A stretch of DNA of 64,000 nucleotides from BOG-938 sp035524315 (GTDB lineage Bacteria; Pseudomonadota; Alphaproteobacteria; Caulobacterales; Caulobacteraceae), in NCBI GenBank assembly GCA_035524315.1, contig DATKPD010000043.1, positions 1 to 64,000 on the forward strand, written 5' to 3'. Made by a program: the position numbers and the translations under genes. Under the pieces are notes generated by a model. The model saw only the letters and a program-made list of their open reading frames with translations. It made no database searches and had not been told where the DNA came from. Numbering within the stretch: position 1 is the stretch's first letter; the number at the start of each line of letters is the position of its first letter. Positions 1 to 8,314 of this stretch are shown here, in pieces.

Positions 1-519
1 GCAAGGCGAGAGGATTTTCGCGCCCTGGCATGCTGAAGGGCCGTTGGCCGCGACATCGGCATAAAGGATCATGGCGGTAGCCCCGCCGCCCCACGCCAGG
101 ACGGCTACATGGTCGATCCCCGCCAGCTTGCGGGCATAGGCGATGCCGTTGGAGATGACGCCAAAATCGGTGAACGGCGTGGCGGAATTCTGGGCGGCGT
201 TCTTGACCAGCACCACCCGATAGCCGCGGCTCGCCAGTTCGGCGGCGGGCGGGGCGTAGGTGGTGACGATGGCGACATGCGGATTGGCGCCCGGCTTAAC
301 CGGCTCATACAGCAGGCCGTCGTTGGTCGCGCCATCGAGCTTGACGAAGTCGGACCGGTAAAGATCGGTCTGGCTCGGCGCGAAGTTGCGCCCGCCAACG
401 CCCGGGCCGCCGCCTCCACCTGGCCCGCCAGCGGCCGGCGGTTGCTGCGCCTGGGCGGCGAAGGCCAGGCCGATCATGGCGGCGGTCGCCAGGAGCGTGC
501 GCGTCACGTGCGATGCCAT
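1..519 (-). CDS. Exported alpha/beta-hydrolase-like protein (3' end outside window)
   Basis: The reading frame runs open from an ATG at 519 to the left edge, so the C-terminus is missing; 173 codons are visible. The start follows a GAGGA ribosome site. The first ~23 residues form a Sec signal peptide (basic start, hydrophobic core, AQA-type cleavage region), followed by a Pro/Gly-rich linker. The remainder looks like an alpha/beta-hydrolase core: a strand VAIVTTY, then SRGYRVVLVKNA, then a nucleophile-elbow-like segment AVLAWGGGA. A serine hydrolase would have GxSxG at that elbow; here Gly seems to take the Ser place, so a catalytic role is doubtful. Periplasmic location is inferred. The substrate is unknown. 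Confidence 0.6.
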   Translation of the reverse strand, partial: MASHVTRTLLATAAMIGLAFAAQAQQPPAAGGPGGGGGPGVGGRNFAPSQTDLYRSDFVKLDGATNDGLLYEPVKPGANPHVAIVTTYAPPAAELASRGYRVVLVKNAAQNSATPFTDFGVISNGIAYARKLAGIDHVAVLAWGGGATAMILYADVAANGPSACQGAKILSPC

Positions 520-673
520 CTGTGTTCCTCTCGTTATCGTTTCTCTGATTGCCGACGTACGTTTCGAGCGACAGCTTCGCCCCGAAGCGAGGGCCCCTAG
601 ATAGCCGGGGATTTCAGCGGCTGGATTTCCGACTGGAAACAGAGCCCCAAGGAAAGTGGAAGGACCGGCAGGT

Positions 674-1270
674 CTAGGCCGGGCGATCTTCCGGCCGGTC
701 TACGTCGATCAGGACGCCGTCGTCATTGGTCACGACCAGTACGAGGGCTTGGCCCAGGGCGTCGAGCACGCCGCGCGCGCCCTGGTCCCCGGCGAGGCTC
801 GCGAGCAAGGCAAAGAGGCTGCGCGACAGAGCTACCGGATGGCCCCGGCGGCCTCGGCGCACCGGCGCGGCGGCCGGAGCGCCCGACGATAGCGCCGCGG
901 CCAGTTGCGCGGCGACCGCGGGGGGAACCAGCGGCATGTCGCCCAGGAAGACCAGCACGCCCGCCGCGTCGTCGGGCAGGCCGGCGAGGCCCGTCTTGAG
1001 CGAGCTCGCCAGGCCCTGGGCGTAGTCGGCGTTGCGCGCAATCGTCAGCCGATCCGCATGTCCCAGCGCCATCGCCCGCGCCCGCGCCGCCTCGGCGACC
1101 TCATCGCCGTCGGCGCCGACGACCACGACCACGCCCTCGACCGGCGCATTGAACGCTGCGGCCAGGGCCCCGTCGAGCAGCACGCCGCCGCGCCAGGGCG
1201 ACAGCATCTTGCGCCCACCGAAGCGCGCGCCGAGGCCCGCGGCGAGAACCAGGGCGTAGAGCTTGCTCAC
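674..1270 (-). CDS. NTP transferase family protein, MocA/MobA-like
   Basis: A 198-residue cytosolic protein of the MobA-like nucleotidyltransferase family, which attaches CMP or GMP to molybdopterin to make dinucleotide cofactors. The N-terminus has the nucleotide-binding signature LAAGLGARFGG with a following Lys, and the middle has GDMPLV, the metal-binding Asp region. The GTG start at 1270 overlaps the xdhC stop as GTGA, so the two genes are translationally coupled; a longer frame upstream only overlaps xdhC. Pairing with xdhC favours a MocA-type role (molybdopterin cytosine dinucleotide for xanthine dehydrogenase-type enzymes) over MobA. That choice is inferred from context. Confidence 0.8.
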   Translation of the reverse strand: MSKLYALVLAAGLGARFGGRKMLSPWRGGVLLDGALAAAFNAPVEGVVVVVGADGDEVAEAARARAMALGHADRLTIARNADYAQGLASSLKTGLAGLPDDAAGVLVFLGDMPLVPPAVAAQLAAALSSGAPAAAPVRRGRRGHPVALSRSLFALLASLAGDQGARGVLDALGQALVLVVTNDDGVLIDVDRPEDRPA

Positions 1271-2331
1271 GCCCGTTCGAGGACGCCTGGCCACACACGG
1301 CGCGCCTCGGCCGCCTGCAAGGCCTGGATCGCTTCGGCCACCACCGAGACGGCGATCTGCCACGGCGAGCGCGCGCCGATATCCAGGCCGATCGGCGCCT
1401 TCAACCGCGCCACCTCCGCCTCGCTCAGCCCGCCAGCGCGCAACCGGTCCAGCCGTTCGGGCAGTCGCCGGCGGCTGCCGAGCGCGCCGACGTAGCCGGC
1501 CGGCGACGGCAGGGCCAGGGCCAGGGCGTCGTGGTCGATGATCAGGTCATGGGTGGCGACCGCCACGGCGGTCCACGGGTCCAGGCCCAAGTCGGAGAAG
1601 GCCTCGGCGACCGCGCCGCGGAAATAGCGCACGCCGGCGATCGGCGGCGGTTCGGCCGGACCCTTGGGCCGCACCAAGGCTGTATCGAACCCGGCGTCGG
1701 CCGCCAATCGGGCTATGGCCAAGGTCGTCGGGTCGCCGCCCACCACCACCAAGCGGAACGGCGGGGCGTAGCGGCGGTAGACCGCTGCGTCCGTATGGCC
1801 GGCCGGAATGGGGCTCTGATGCGCCCGGTCCAGCGTCCGGCGCAGATCGGGCGGGACCGTCGCTTCGTCGTCACCCTCGGCCAAGCATAGACGCCGTTCG
1901 CCGTCCGTGAGCCACAAAGCCATGCGCCGCGCTTGGCCCAGCGCGACCAGGCGTTCGGCCGCTGGGTCGCCCGGCGCGATCCTTTCGAGCAACAGCTCGA
2001 TCCGCGAACCGCACAGCAGCTGGATGTCCGCCGGTCCGCCGCGGCCATAGACCAGCCGCCGCGGGCGACCGTCCTCGGCAGCCTGGGCCGCGTGCAGGGC
2101 TACGTCGCCCTCGACGCAGCCGCCCGACAGGAAGCCCGCCTGCCAGCCGCCATCGAACAGCATCTGGGCGCCCTCCCCCAGCGGCGCGGCGCCGTCCACC
2201 GCATAGAGGCTGGCCAGCACGCTGGGCCGCCCGCCGGCCATCGCGCGCGCCAACGCGGGCCGAACGTCCGACTCCAGACCAAAGTGCGGCCAGGCGGGCA
2301 TGGTCCAGGGCGAAAGGGCCTGATTGAACAT
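1267..2331 (-). CDS. xdhC: XdhC/CoxI family molybdenum-hydroxylase maturation factor
   Basis: A 354-residue protein. The XdhC family binds molybdenum cofactor and helps insert it, sulfurated, into xanthine dehydrogenase-type enzymes. The N-terminal domain carries SGGCVEG and LCGSRIELLLE, typical of XdhC/CoxI. The C-terminal Rossmann-like domain has LVVVGGDPTTLAIARLA and ends near GAR.PWQIAVSVVAE. I chose ATG 2331; an upstream extension to 2463 would run back into the moaA gene. It diverges from moaA across a 93-bp gap and is followed by the mocA-like gene with a 4-base overlap. A likely client in this window is the IorAB-like pair at 31.5-34.2 kb. Confidence 0.87.
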   Translation of the reverse strand: MFNQALSPWTMPAWPHFGLESDVRPALARAMAGGRPSVLASLYAVDGAAPLGEGAQMLFDGGWQAGFLSGGCVEGDVALHAAQAAEDGRPRRLVYGRGGPADIQLLCGSRIELLLERIAPGDPAAERLVALGQARRMALWLTDGERRLCLAEGDDEATVPPDLRRTLDRAHQSPIPAGHTDAAVYRRYAPPFRLVVVGGDPTTLAIARLAADAGFDTALVRPKGPAEPPPIAGVRYFRGAVAEAFSDLGLDPWTAVAVATHDLIIDHDALALALPSPAGYVGALGSRRRLPERLDRLRAGGLSEAEVARLKAPIGLDIGARSPWQIAVSVVAEAIQALQAAEARRVWPGVLERA

Positions 2332-2410
2332 CCGCCGTATTGTCCTTGCGGCGCCTTGGCCGTCAATGGCCGTCGCCGCGCCGGCGCCGCTCGTCTGGAC
2401 GCGCGAACTT

Positions 2411-2430
2411 GCTATATTACGGATATGAGC
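2411..2430. promoter_or_regulatory. Imperfect inverted repeat with -10-like TATATT over the moaA start
   Basis: GCTATAT at 2411-2417 faces ATATGAGC at 2423-2430 as an imperfect inverted repeat, covering the moaA ATG at 2425. TATATT at 2413-2418 could be a -10 element; transcription would then begin at or just before the ATG, giving a leaderless mRNA. I see no good Shine-Dalgarno sequence before this ATG and no convincing -35. The TATAT half-sites recall ModE-type operators, but the match is too weak to name a regulator. Confidence 0.3.
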
Positions 2431-3492
2431 CCGTTCGACACCGCGCCGGAGACGCCCAGCCAAGCCCCGTCCCGCGCCGAATCCGCGCCCGCCGACGCCC
2501 TGGTCGATCCCTTCGGCCGGCGTGTGGACTATGTGCGCGTGTCGGTCACCGACCGGTGCGATTTCCGCTGCGTCTATTGCATGACGGAACGCCAGACCTT
2601 CCTCCCCAAGGCCGAAGTGCTGTCGATCGAGGAGCTCGACCGCCTATGTGCGGCCTTCATCGGCCTGGGCGTGCGGCGCCTGCGCCTGACCGGCGGCGAG
2701 CCGCTGGTGCGCAAGGACTTCATGGAGCTGGTGCGGCGCCTGTCGCGCCACCTGGACGCCGGAACCCTCGACGAGCTGACGGTGACCACCAACGGCTCGC
2801 GCCTGGCCGATCATGCCAGCGGTCTGGCCGCGGCGGGCGTCCGGCGCATCAATCTGTCGATCGACAGCCTGGATCCGGCCACGTTCCGCAGGATCACCCG
2901 CGGCGGCGATCTGGCGCGCGTGCTCGGGGGTCTGGACGCCGCGCGCCAGGCGGGACTCGAGGTCAAGATCAACACTGTGGCGCTCAAGGGCGACAACGCT
3001 CATGACCTGCCCGCCATGATCGACTGGGCCCACGGCCAAGGCCTGGACATCACCCTGATCGAGACCATGCCGCTGGGCGAGATCGAACAGGACCGCGCCG
3101 ACCAGTATTTGCCCCTGTCGCAGGTGCGTGCAGACCTTGAGTCGTTCTGGACGCTGCACGACCTGCCCGACCGCACGGCCGGCCCCGCGCGCTATGTGTG
3201 GGTCAAGGAGACGGCGGGGCGCTTGGGCCTGATCACGCCCCTGACGCACAATTTCTGCGAATCCTGCAATCGGGTGCGGGTGACCTGCACCGGCGAGCTG
3301 TTCATGTGCCTGGGCCAGAACGATCAGGCCGATCTGCGCGCCCCTCTGCGCGCGCATCCGCAGGACGACGGCCCCCTGATCGCCGCCATCGCCGAGGCCA
3401 TGGGCCGCAAACCGAAGGGACACGATTTCAGGATCGAGCGGCGCGGCGCGGCCCCGGCGGTGGCGCGCCCCATGTCGATGACCGGCGGCTGA
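2425..3492 (+). CDS. moaA: GTP 3',8-cyclase MoaA
   Basis: A 355-residue radical-SAM enzyme that converts GTP to 3',8-cyclo-GTP, the first step of molybdopterin synthesis. The N-terminal radical-SAM cluster motif is CDFRCVYC. The second, substrate-binding 4Fe-4S site is FCESCNRVR with a further Cys in ELFMC. The TGGEPLVR motif is present, and the protein ends in the conserved GG (MTGG), which is needed for activity in the family. ATG 2425 was chosen because the longer frame upstream overlaps xdhC and adds no MoaA homology. It is the first gene of a six-gene operon with gaps of 1-2 bases or 4-base overlaps. Confidence 0.96.
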   Translation: MSPFDTAPETPSQAPSRAESAPADALVDPFGRRVDYVRVSVTDRCDFRCVYCMTERQTFLPKAEVLSIEELDRLCAAFIGLGVRRLRLTGGEPLVRKDFMELVRRLSRHLDAGTLDELTVTTNGSRLADHASGLAAAGVRRINLSIDSLDPATFRRITRGGDLARVLGGLDAARQAGLEVKINTVALKGDNAHDLPAMIDWAHGQGLDITLIETMPLGEIEQDRADQYLPLSQVRADLESFWTLHDLPDRTAGPARYVWVKETAGRLGLITPLTHNFCESCNRVRVTCTGELFMCLGQNDQADLRAPLRAHPQDDGPLIAAIAEAMGRKPKGHDFRIERRGAAPAVARPMSMTGG

Positions 3493-3494
3493 GC

Positions 3495-3737
3495 ATGAGG
3501 GTGCTGATGCTCGGGCGCCTGCGCGACATCGCGGGCTGGCGCGAACAGGTGATCGAGCCTGCGCCGGATACCCTCCACGGCCTGCGCGCACGGCTGGCGC
3601 AACAAGACGGCGTATTGGGGCAAGCGCTCCAAGGCCCCGGCGTCCAGGCGGCCGTGAACAAGGTGGTGGTGCGCGGCGACGCCCCGCTGCTTGCCGGGGA
3701 CGAAGTCGCCTTCATGCCGCCGATGAGCGGGGGCTGA
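3495..3737 (+). CDS. moaD: Molybdopterin synthase sulfur carrier MoaD
   Basis: An 80-residue ubiquitin-like small subunit of molybdopterin synthase. It ends in MSGG, the C-terminal Gly-Gly that is adenylated and thiocarboxylated to carry sulfur. The start lies 2 bases after the moaA stop and the next gene, moaE, follows after 1 base, matching the stoichiometric MoaD/MoaE complex. Length is normal for the family. The activating enzyme MoeB is not in this window. Confidence 0.93.
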   Translation: MRVLMLGRLRDIAGWREQVIEPAPDTLHGLRARLAQQDGVLGQALQGPGVQAAVNKVVVRGDAPLLAGDEVAFMPPMSGG

Positions 3738-3738
3738 C

Positions 3739-4194
3739 ATGGTCCGCGTGCAGACCGCGGCGCTGGATCCGGGGGCGCTTCTGGGCGAGTTCTGCGCCGG
3801 GCGCACCGACTGCGGCGGGGTGGTGAGCTTTACCGGCCTGGCCCGCGCTGCCACCGACGGCGCGGCGGTGTCGGTGCTGGAGCTAGACGCCTTTCCCGGC
3901 TTTACCGAGCCGGCGATCGAGGCCTTGGTCCAGACCGCGCGCGTGCGCTTCGGGGTGCGCGACACGATGGCCGTTCATCGCTACGGCGCCATCCGGCCGG
4001 GCGAGGCGATCGTGTTTGTGGCGGTGGCCGCCGAGCATCGCCGGGCCGCCTTCCTGGCCGCGGACTTTCTGATGGACAAGCTGAAGACCGAGGCGCCCTT
4101 CTGGAAAAAAGAGACCGGCCCGGAGGGCGAGCGCTGGATCGAACCGCGCGCTCCGGACTATCAGGACGCTGAACGCTGGAGCGAGGACATATGA
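3739..4194 (+). CDS. moaE: Molybdopterin synthase catalytic subunit MoaE
   Basis: A 151-residue large subunit that transfers sulfur from MoaD thiocarboxylate to cyclic pyranopterin monophosphate. Recognisable family features are GGVVSFTGLAR near the N-terminus, LELDAFPGFTE, VHRYGAIRPGE, AEHRRAAFLAADFLMDKLK and the conserved PFWKKE lysine segment. The stop overlaps the moaB start as ATGA. Confidence 0.95.
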   Translation: MVRVQTAALDPGALLGEFCAGRTDCGGVVSFTGLARAATDGAAVSVLELDAFPGFTEPAIEALVQTARVRFGVRDTMAVHRYGAIRPGEAIVFVAVAAEHRRAAFLAADFLMDKLKTEAPFWKKETGPEGERWIEPRAPDYQDAERWSEDI

Positions 4195-4745
4195 ACGCCA
4201 TCCTGCCGGCCCCCGGTGGCAAGCTCGACGACGCGGCGCCGTTCATTCCCGTGCGCGTGGCCGTGCTGACCATCTCGGACACTCGCGACGAGGAAAGCGA
4301 CACCTCCGGCGCCACCCTGGCGGAGCGGGTGACCGACGCGGGCCACGAACTGGCCGCGCGGGCGATGGTCAAGGACGACGTCGAGCAGATTCGCCGCCAG
4401 ATTCTCGACTGGGCCGGATCGGGGACCATCGACGCCATCATCACCACCGGCGGCACCGGCCTGACCGGCCGCGACGTGACGCCCGAGGCGGTGCAGCCGC
4501 TGTTCGACAAGACCATCGATGGCTTCTCGGTGATCTTCCACATGGTCAGCTATCAGAGCGTGGGCCTGTCGACCCTGCAATCGCGCGCCCTCGCCGGGCT
4601 GGTGGAGGGCGTGTTCGTGTTCTGCCTGCCGGGCTCGGGCGGGGCGGTGCGCGATGGGTGGGACAAGGTGATCCGCTGGCAGCTGGATTCCCGGCATAAG
4701 CCCTGCAACATGATCGAGCTGATGCCGCGCTTGATGGAACGTTAG
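4191..4745 (+). CDS. moaB: Molybdenum cofactor biosynthesis protein MoaB/MogA family
   Basis: A 184-residue protein of the MoaB/MogA fold, which adenylates molybdopterin before molybdate insertion by MoeA (activity clear for MogA, less so for some MoaB proteins). It has VAVLTISDTR, then TTGGTGLTGRDVTPEA and FCLPGSGGAVRDGWD, all typical of the family. No mogA is visible elsewhere in the window, so this copy may supply that step; this is inference. Translation is coupled to moaE by a 4-base overlap. Confidence 0.9.
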   Translation: MNAILPAPGGKLDDAAPFIPVRVAVLTISDTRDEESDTSGATLAERVTDAGHELAARAMVKDDVEQIRRQILDWAGSGTIDAIITTGGTGLTGRDVTPEAVQPLFDKTIDGFSVIFHMVSYQSVGLSTLQSRALAGLVEGVFVFCLPGSGGAVRDGWDKVIRWQLDSRHKPCNMIELMPRLMER

Positions 4746-4746
4746 G

Positions 4747-5229
4747 ATGGGCGGGAAGCTGACCCATCTGGACGAAAGCGGCCGAGCGCGGATGGTCGAT
4801 GTGTCGGACAAGCCGGCCACGGCGCGCGAAGCCCTGGCCAAGGGCCGCATCCGCATGGCGCCAGACACCTTGGCTTTGGCGTTGTCGGGCCAGGGCAAGA
4901 AGGGCGAGGTGATCGCCACGGCCGAGATCGCGGGGGTGATGGCGGCCAAGCGCACCTCGGACCTGATCCCCATGTGCCATCCGCTGGCCATCTCATCGGT
5001 CAAGGTCCGGGTCGAACCGGCGACAGACGGATCGGGCCTGGAGGTCAGCGCCCGGGTCAAGACCACCGGTCCGACCGGAGTGGAGATGGAGGCCCTGACC
5101 GCCGCGAGCGTGGCCCTGCTGACGCTCTACGACATGCTCAAGGCCGCCGACAAAGCCATGATCATCGAGGCCGTGCGCCTGGTCGAGAAGACGGGCGGCG
5201 CCTCGGGCGACGTCCGGCGCGCTGAATGA
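4747..5229 (+). CDS. moaC: Cyclic pyranopterin monophosphate synthase MoaC
   Basis: A 160-residue enzyme that converts the MoaA product 3',8-cyclo-GTP into cyclic pyranopterin monophosphate. Hallmarks are LTHLDESGRARMVDVSDK at the N-terminus, LIPMCHPL with the catalytic-region Cys/His, and TGPTGVEMEALTAASVALLT followed by YDMLKA and the conserved Lys. It begins one base after the moaB stop and overlaps moeA by four bases. Confidence 0.96.
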   Translation: MGGKLTHLDESGRARMVDVSDKPATAREALAKGRIRMAPDTLALALSGQGKKGEVIATAEIAGVMAAKRTSDLIPMCHPLAISSVKVRVEPATDGSGLEVSARVKTTGPTGVEMEALTAASVALLTLYDMLKAADKAMIIEAVRLVEKTGGASGDVRRAE

Positions 5230-6431
5230 AGCTGCTGGCGATCGAGGAGGCGCGCGCGCGCATGCTGGACGGGCTCGCCGCCCTGCCGGCCGAGGATACG
5301 CCGCTGGATCAGGCGTTCGGCCGCGGGCTGGCCGCCGACCTGATCGCCGGGCGCGACCAGCCGCCTTTCGCCGCCTCCAGCATGGACGGGTGGGCCGTGC
5401 GCCGGGCTGACGCCCAGGACGGGCCCGCCGACCTGCGCATCGTGGGCGAAAGCGCCGCAGGGCGGGGCTATGACAACAGGCTCGGCCCGGGAGAGGCGGT
5501 GCGGATTTTCACAGGCGCCGTCCTGCCGGCCGGCGCCGACTGGGTGGTGATCCAGGAAGAGGCCGAGCGCCTGGGCGAACGGGTTCGGCTCGGTCCGCTA
5601 AGCGACGGCGCGAATAACATTCGCCCGGCCGGCGGCGATTTCAGGGCGGGCGATGTTTTGCTGCGCGCCGGGGTTCGGCTCGACCCCTGGCGGCTCTCGC
5701 TGGCCGCCGCCGCCGGGCGCGGAGGCTTGCCGGTCGCGCGAAGGCCGACCGTCGCGGTGCTGTGCACCGGCGAAGAGCTGGTGCGCCCGCCCGCAACGCC
5801 GGGCCCTTGGCAGATCTACGAATCCGCCTCGGCCGCCCTATGCGCCCTGATCGTCGCTTGGGGCGGCGAAGCGCTGCGCCTGAAGCCGGCGCGCGACGAT
5901 CAAGCCTCGGTCATCGCCGCGCTGGAAGGGCAAAACGCCGACCTGATCGTCACCGTCGGCGGCGCCTCGGTGGGTGACTACGATGTCGTCAAGCCGGCGC
6001 TGGAGACTTTGGGCCTTCAGCTCAAGGTCGCCTCGGTCAATGTGCGCCCCGGCAAGCCAACCTGGTTCGGCGTCATGGGCGACGGGCGCAGGGTGCTGGG
6101 CCTGCCGGGCAACCCCGCTTCGGCCATGGTTTGCGCCGAGTTGTTCCTACGGCCCCTGGTCCTGGCTCTGCAGGGCGCCGATCCAGCCCCCCCCGTCGTC
6201 TACGCCCGCCTTGACGAGGCCCTCCCGGCCAACGGACGCCGCGAACACCTCATGCGCGCGGCCTTGAGGTCCGGCGAAGACGGGGCGCTGACTGTGCGCG
6301 CGTTTCCCGAACAGGACTCCGGCATGGTCGGGGTGTTCGCCCGCGCCGACGCTCTGCTGCGCCGCCCGGCCAACGCCCCAGTCGCGCCAGCGGGCGCGCC
6401 GGTTCAGGTCATCCGGCTGGAGCGGCTTTAG
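5226..6431 (+). CDS. moeA: Molybdopterin molybdotransferase MoeA
   Basis: A 401-residue enzyme that inserts molybdate into adenylated molybdopterin. Visible signatures are SSMDGWAVR, GAVLPAGADWVV, TVGGASVGDYDVVKPALE and GLPGNPASAMV. Length and domain order are as expected for the MoeA family. It is the last gene of the moa operon, overlapping moaC as ATGA. A small hairpin follows the stop codon. Confidence 0.95.
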   Translation: MKLLAIEEARARMLDGLAALPAEDTPLDQAFGRGLAADLIAGRDQPPFAASSMDGWAVRRADAQDGPADLRIVGESAAGRGYDNRLGPGEAVRIFTGAVLPAGADWVVIQEEAERLGERVRLGPLSDGANNIRPAGGDFRAGDVLLRAGVRLDPWRLSLAAAAGRGGLPVARRPTVAVLCTGEELVRPPATPGPWQIYESASAALCALIVAWGGEALRLKPARDDQASVIAALEGQNADLIVTVGGASVGDYDVVKPALETLGLQLKVASVNVRPGKPTWFGVMGDGRRVLGLPGNPASAMVCAELFLRPLVLALQGADPAPPVVYARLDEALPANGRREHLMRAALRSGEDGALTVRAFPEQDSGMVGVFARADALLRRPANAPVAPAGAPVQVIRLERL

Positions 6432-6448
6432 CGCCCGTCAGCATCCGC

Positions 6449-6466
6449 AAGGCGCAGTTTCGCCTT
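6449..6466 (+). terminator. Possible weak terminator hairpin after moeA
   Basis: AAGGCG (6449-6454) and CGCCTT (6461-6466) form a 6-bp stem with loop CAGTTT, 18 bases after the moeA stop. There is no U-run, so intrinsic termination would be weak; Rho-dependent termination is equally possible. Confidence 0.3.
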
Positions 6467-6584
6467 CGCCGCTCAAGCAGGAGCCAATTCGCACATCTTT
6501 GCCCCACGACCGGCGGTGGCCCTACGGCGCCGGAGCGACCGACTTTAGAGTGTCCGGGTCGGCAAAGGCCGAACGGAGAACGCC

Positions 6585-7559
6585 ATGAGCTTGGGCGCCA
6601 AGTCTGCTCGGGTCGAAGACCTGCCGGTGATCGACATATCGGGCCTGCGCGGCGGCGACCGTGCGGCGCGCCACGCGGTGGCGGCCGCCATGCGCGCGGC
6701 CTGCCTCGACAAGGGCTTTTTCTACATCTCGGGGCATGGGATCGACGAGCAGTTGGTCGCCGGTGTTCTCGCCGCGGCGCGGGCCCTGTTCGCCCTGCCG
6801 CTGGAGGACAAGCTGCGGCTCGACAAGGCCAAATCGCCCGCCAACCGCGGTTACGAGCGCATAAGGGGCCAGACGCTGGAGCCTGGAGCGCCCGGCGACC
6901 TCAAGGAGGGGTTCTACCTGGGGGAAGATCTTTCTGATGACGATCCGCGCGTGCGAGCGGGCAAGTTCAACCACGGCGCCAATCAGTGGCCACCGGGCCT
7001 TGCCGGCTTCCGATCGGCGACCAGCGCCTATGCCGCGGCCATGACGGATCTGGCGGGGCGGCTGATGCAGGGCTTGGCCCTGTCGCTGGACCTGCCCGAG
7101 CAACACTTCGCGGCTTTTTGCGAGCAGCCGCTGACAACCCTGCGCCTGCTGCATTATCCACCACAGCCGCCCGATGCGGCGGCTAACGAAAAGGGCGCGG
7201 GCGCCCACACGGACTTCGGGGCGCTGACTATCCTGCTTCAAGACGCGAACGGCGGGCTGCAGGTGCACGACCACGCCAGCGACAGCTGGATCCACGCCGC
7301 GCCGATACCTGGAACCTTCGTGATCAACCTGGGCGACATGATCGCGCGCTGGACCAACGACCGCTACAAGTCGACCCTGCACCGGGTGGTGAACCTGTCG
7401 GGCCAGGAGCGTTACTCGGTCCCGTTCTTCTATTCCGGCAATCCCGATCACAAAGTGACCTGCCTGCCCGGCTGCCTGGAGCCCGGCCAGGCGCCGCTCT
7501 ATCCGCCGACCACGGTCGAGGAGCACCTGCGCGCCATGTACCGGCGGACCTACGGCTGA
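6585..7559 (+). CDS. Isopenicillin N synthase-like 2-oxoglutarate/Fe(II) dioxygenase
   Basis: A 324-residue cytosolic oxygenase. The N-terminal DIOX_N region has PVIDISGL and KGFFYISGHGI. The jelly-roll core carries HTD at about residues 208-210 and a distal His in TLHRVVN near 265, completing the HxD...H iron triad; RYSVPFF supplies the Arg/Ser that usually binds 2-oxoglutarate. The ATG follows a GGAGA ribosome site. The next gene, an alpha/beta hydrolase, overlaps by one base (TGATG), so the two are probably one unit. The family is broad (amino-acid, hormone and secondary-metabolite oxidations), and the substrate cannot be read from sequence. Confidence 0.85.
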   Translation: MSLGAKSARVEDLPVIDISGLRGGDRAARHAVAAAMRAACLDKGFFYISGHGIDEQLVAGVLAAARALFALPLEDKLRLDKAKSPANRGYERIRGQTLEPGAPGDLKEGFYLGEDLSDDDPRVRAGKFNHGANQWPPGLAGFRSATSAYAAAMTDLAGRLMQGLALSLDLPEQHFAAFCEQPLTTLRLLHYPPQPPDAAANEKGAGAHTDFGALTILLQDANGGLQVHDHASDSWIHAAPIPGTFVINLGDMIARWTNDRYKSTLHRVVNLSGQERYSVPFFYSGNPDHKVTCLPGCLEPGQAPLYPPTTVEEHLRAMYRRTYG

Positions 7560-8314
7560 TGGCGGGCCGGGTGCTGCTGATCCACGGGGCCTGGCAAGGC
7601 GCCTGGGTGTGGGAGGCGCTCACGCCCCATCTGCTCCAGGCCGGATTTGAGGTCGATGCCCCGGACCTGCCCGGCAACGGCGCCGATGGTCTGGATCCGC
7701 GCGAGGCCTCGCTCGAACGTTACGTCGATTTTCTGAGCGCTCGGCTCGACGGCGCGCCTGGCCCGGTCGTGGTGATCGGCCATTCCGGCGGCGGCGTCGT
7801 GGCCTCGCAGCTGGCGGAGGCCCGGCCGGACAAGGTCGCCGGCCTGGTCTATCTGGCCGGCATGATGCTGCCGAGCGGCATGCCCTATGCCGATCTGGCG
7901 TCGGCCCTGATCGCGGAGGGGGTGGAGGCTAGCGGCATCTGGCCTTATCTGGCCTGGTCCGACGACGGCCTGGTGTCCTGCGTCCCCGCCGAGGCGGCGG
8001 CGGACATCTTCCTGCACGACGCGCCCCGGGACCTGGCGCTTGAAGCCGGGCGCAGGCTGACGCCTCAAGGCGAGCGCGGCCGTCACCTGATCGCCGCCCT
8101 GACGCCCGAGCGTTTCGGCGGAATCCCGCGACTGTACGTTGAGGCGCTGGAAGACCGGTCGCTCGTCTTGGCCGCCCAGCGGCGGATGCAGGCGCTCACG
8201 CCCGGCGCCGAGGTGGTATCGCTGCGAACGGGACACGCGCCGCATGTGTCCGCACCGGAACGGACGGCGCAAGCCATCTTGCCCGCGCTGAAGCGTTGGC
8301 TGGCGCCCGGCTAG
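7559..8314 (+). CDS. Alpha/beta fold hydrolase
   Basis: A 251-residue cytosolic hydrolase. It has the N-terminal strand and oxyanion loop VLLIHGAWQGAWVWE, nucleophile elbow GHSGGG near residue 75, a late Asp region and a C-terminal TGHAPHVS His, so the Ser-Asp-His triad looks intact. This architecture resembles esterases and hydroxynitrile-lyase-like hydrolases with an HGAWxGAWxWE start. It is coupled to the dioxygenase by TGATG and may act on its product; that is inference. Its TAG stop shares the tetranucleotide CTAG with the stop of the convergent pyruvate kinase gene. Confidence 0.85.
   Translation: MAGRVLLIHGAWQGAWVWEALTPHLLQAGFEVDAPDLPGNGADGLDPREASLERYVDFLSARLDGAPGPVVVIGHSGGGVVASQLAEARPDKVAGLVYLAGMMLPSGMPYADLASALIAEGVEASGIWPYLAWSDDGLVSCVPAEAAADIFLHDAPRDLALEAGRRLTPQGERGRHLIAALTPERFGGIPRLYVEALEDRSLVLAAQRRMQALTPGAEVVSLRTGHAPHVSAPERTAQAILPALKRWLAPG

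Noticed and set aside
2332..2424. Molybdenum-cofactor riboswitch before moaA
   Set aside because: The gap is too short and lacks the long stem structure expected, and the mRNA may be leaderless.
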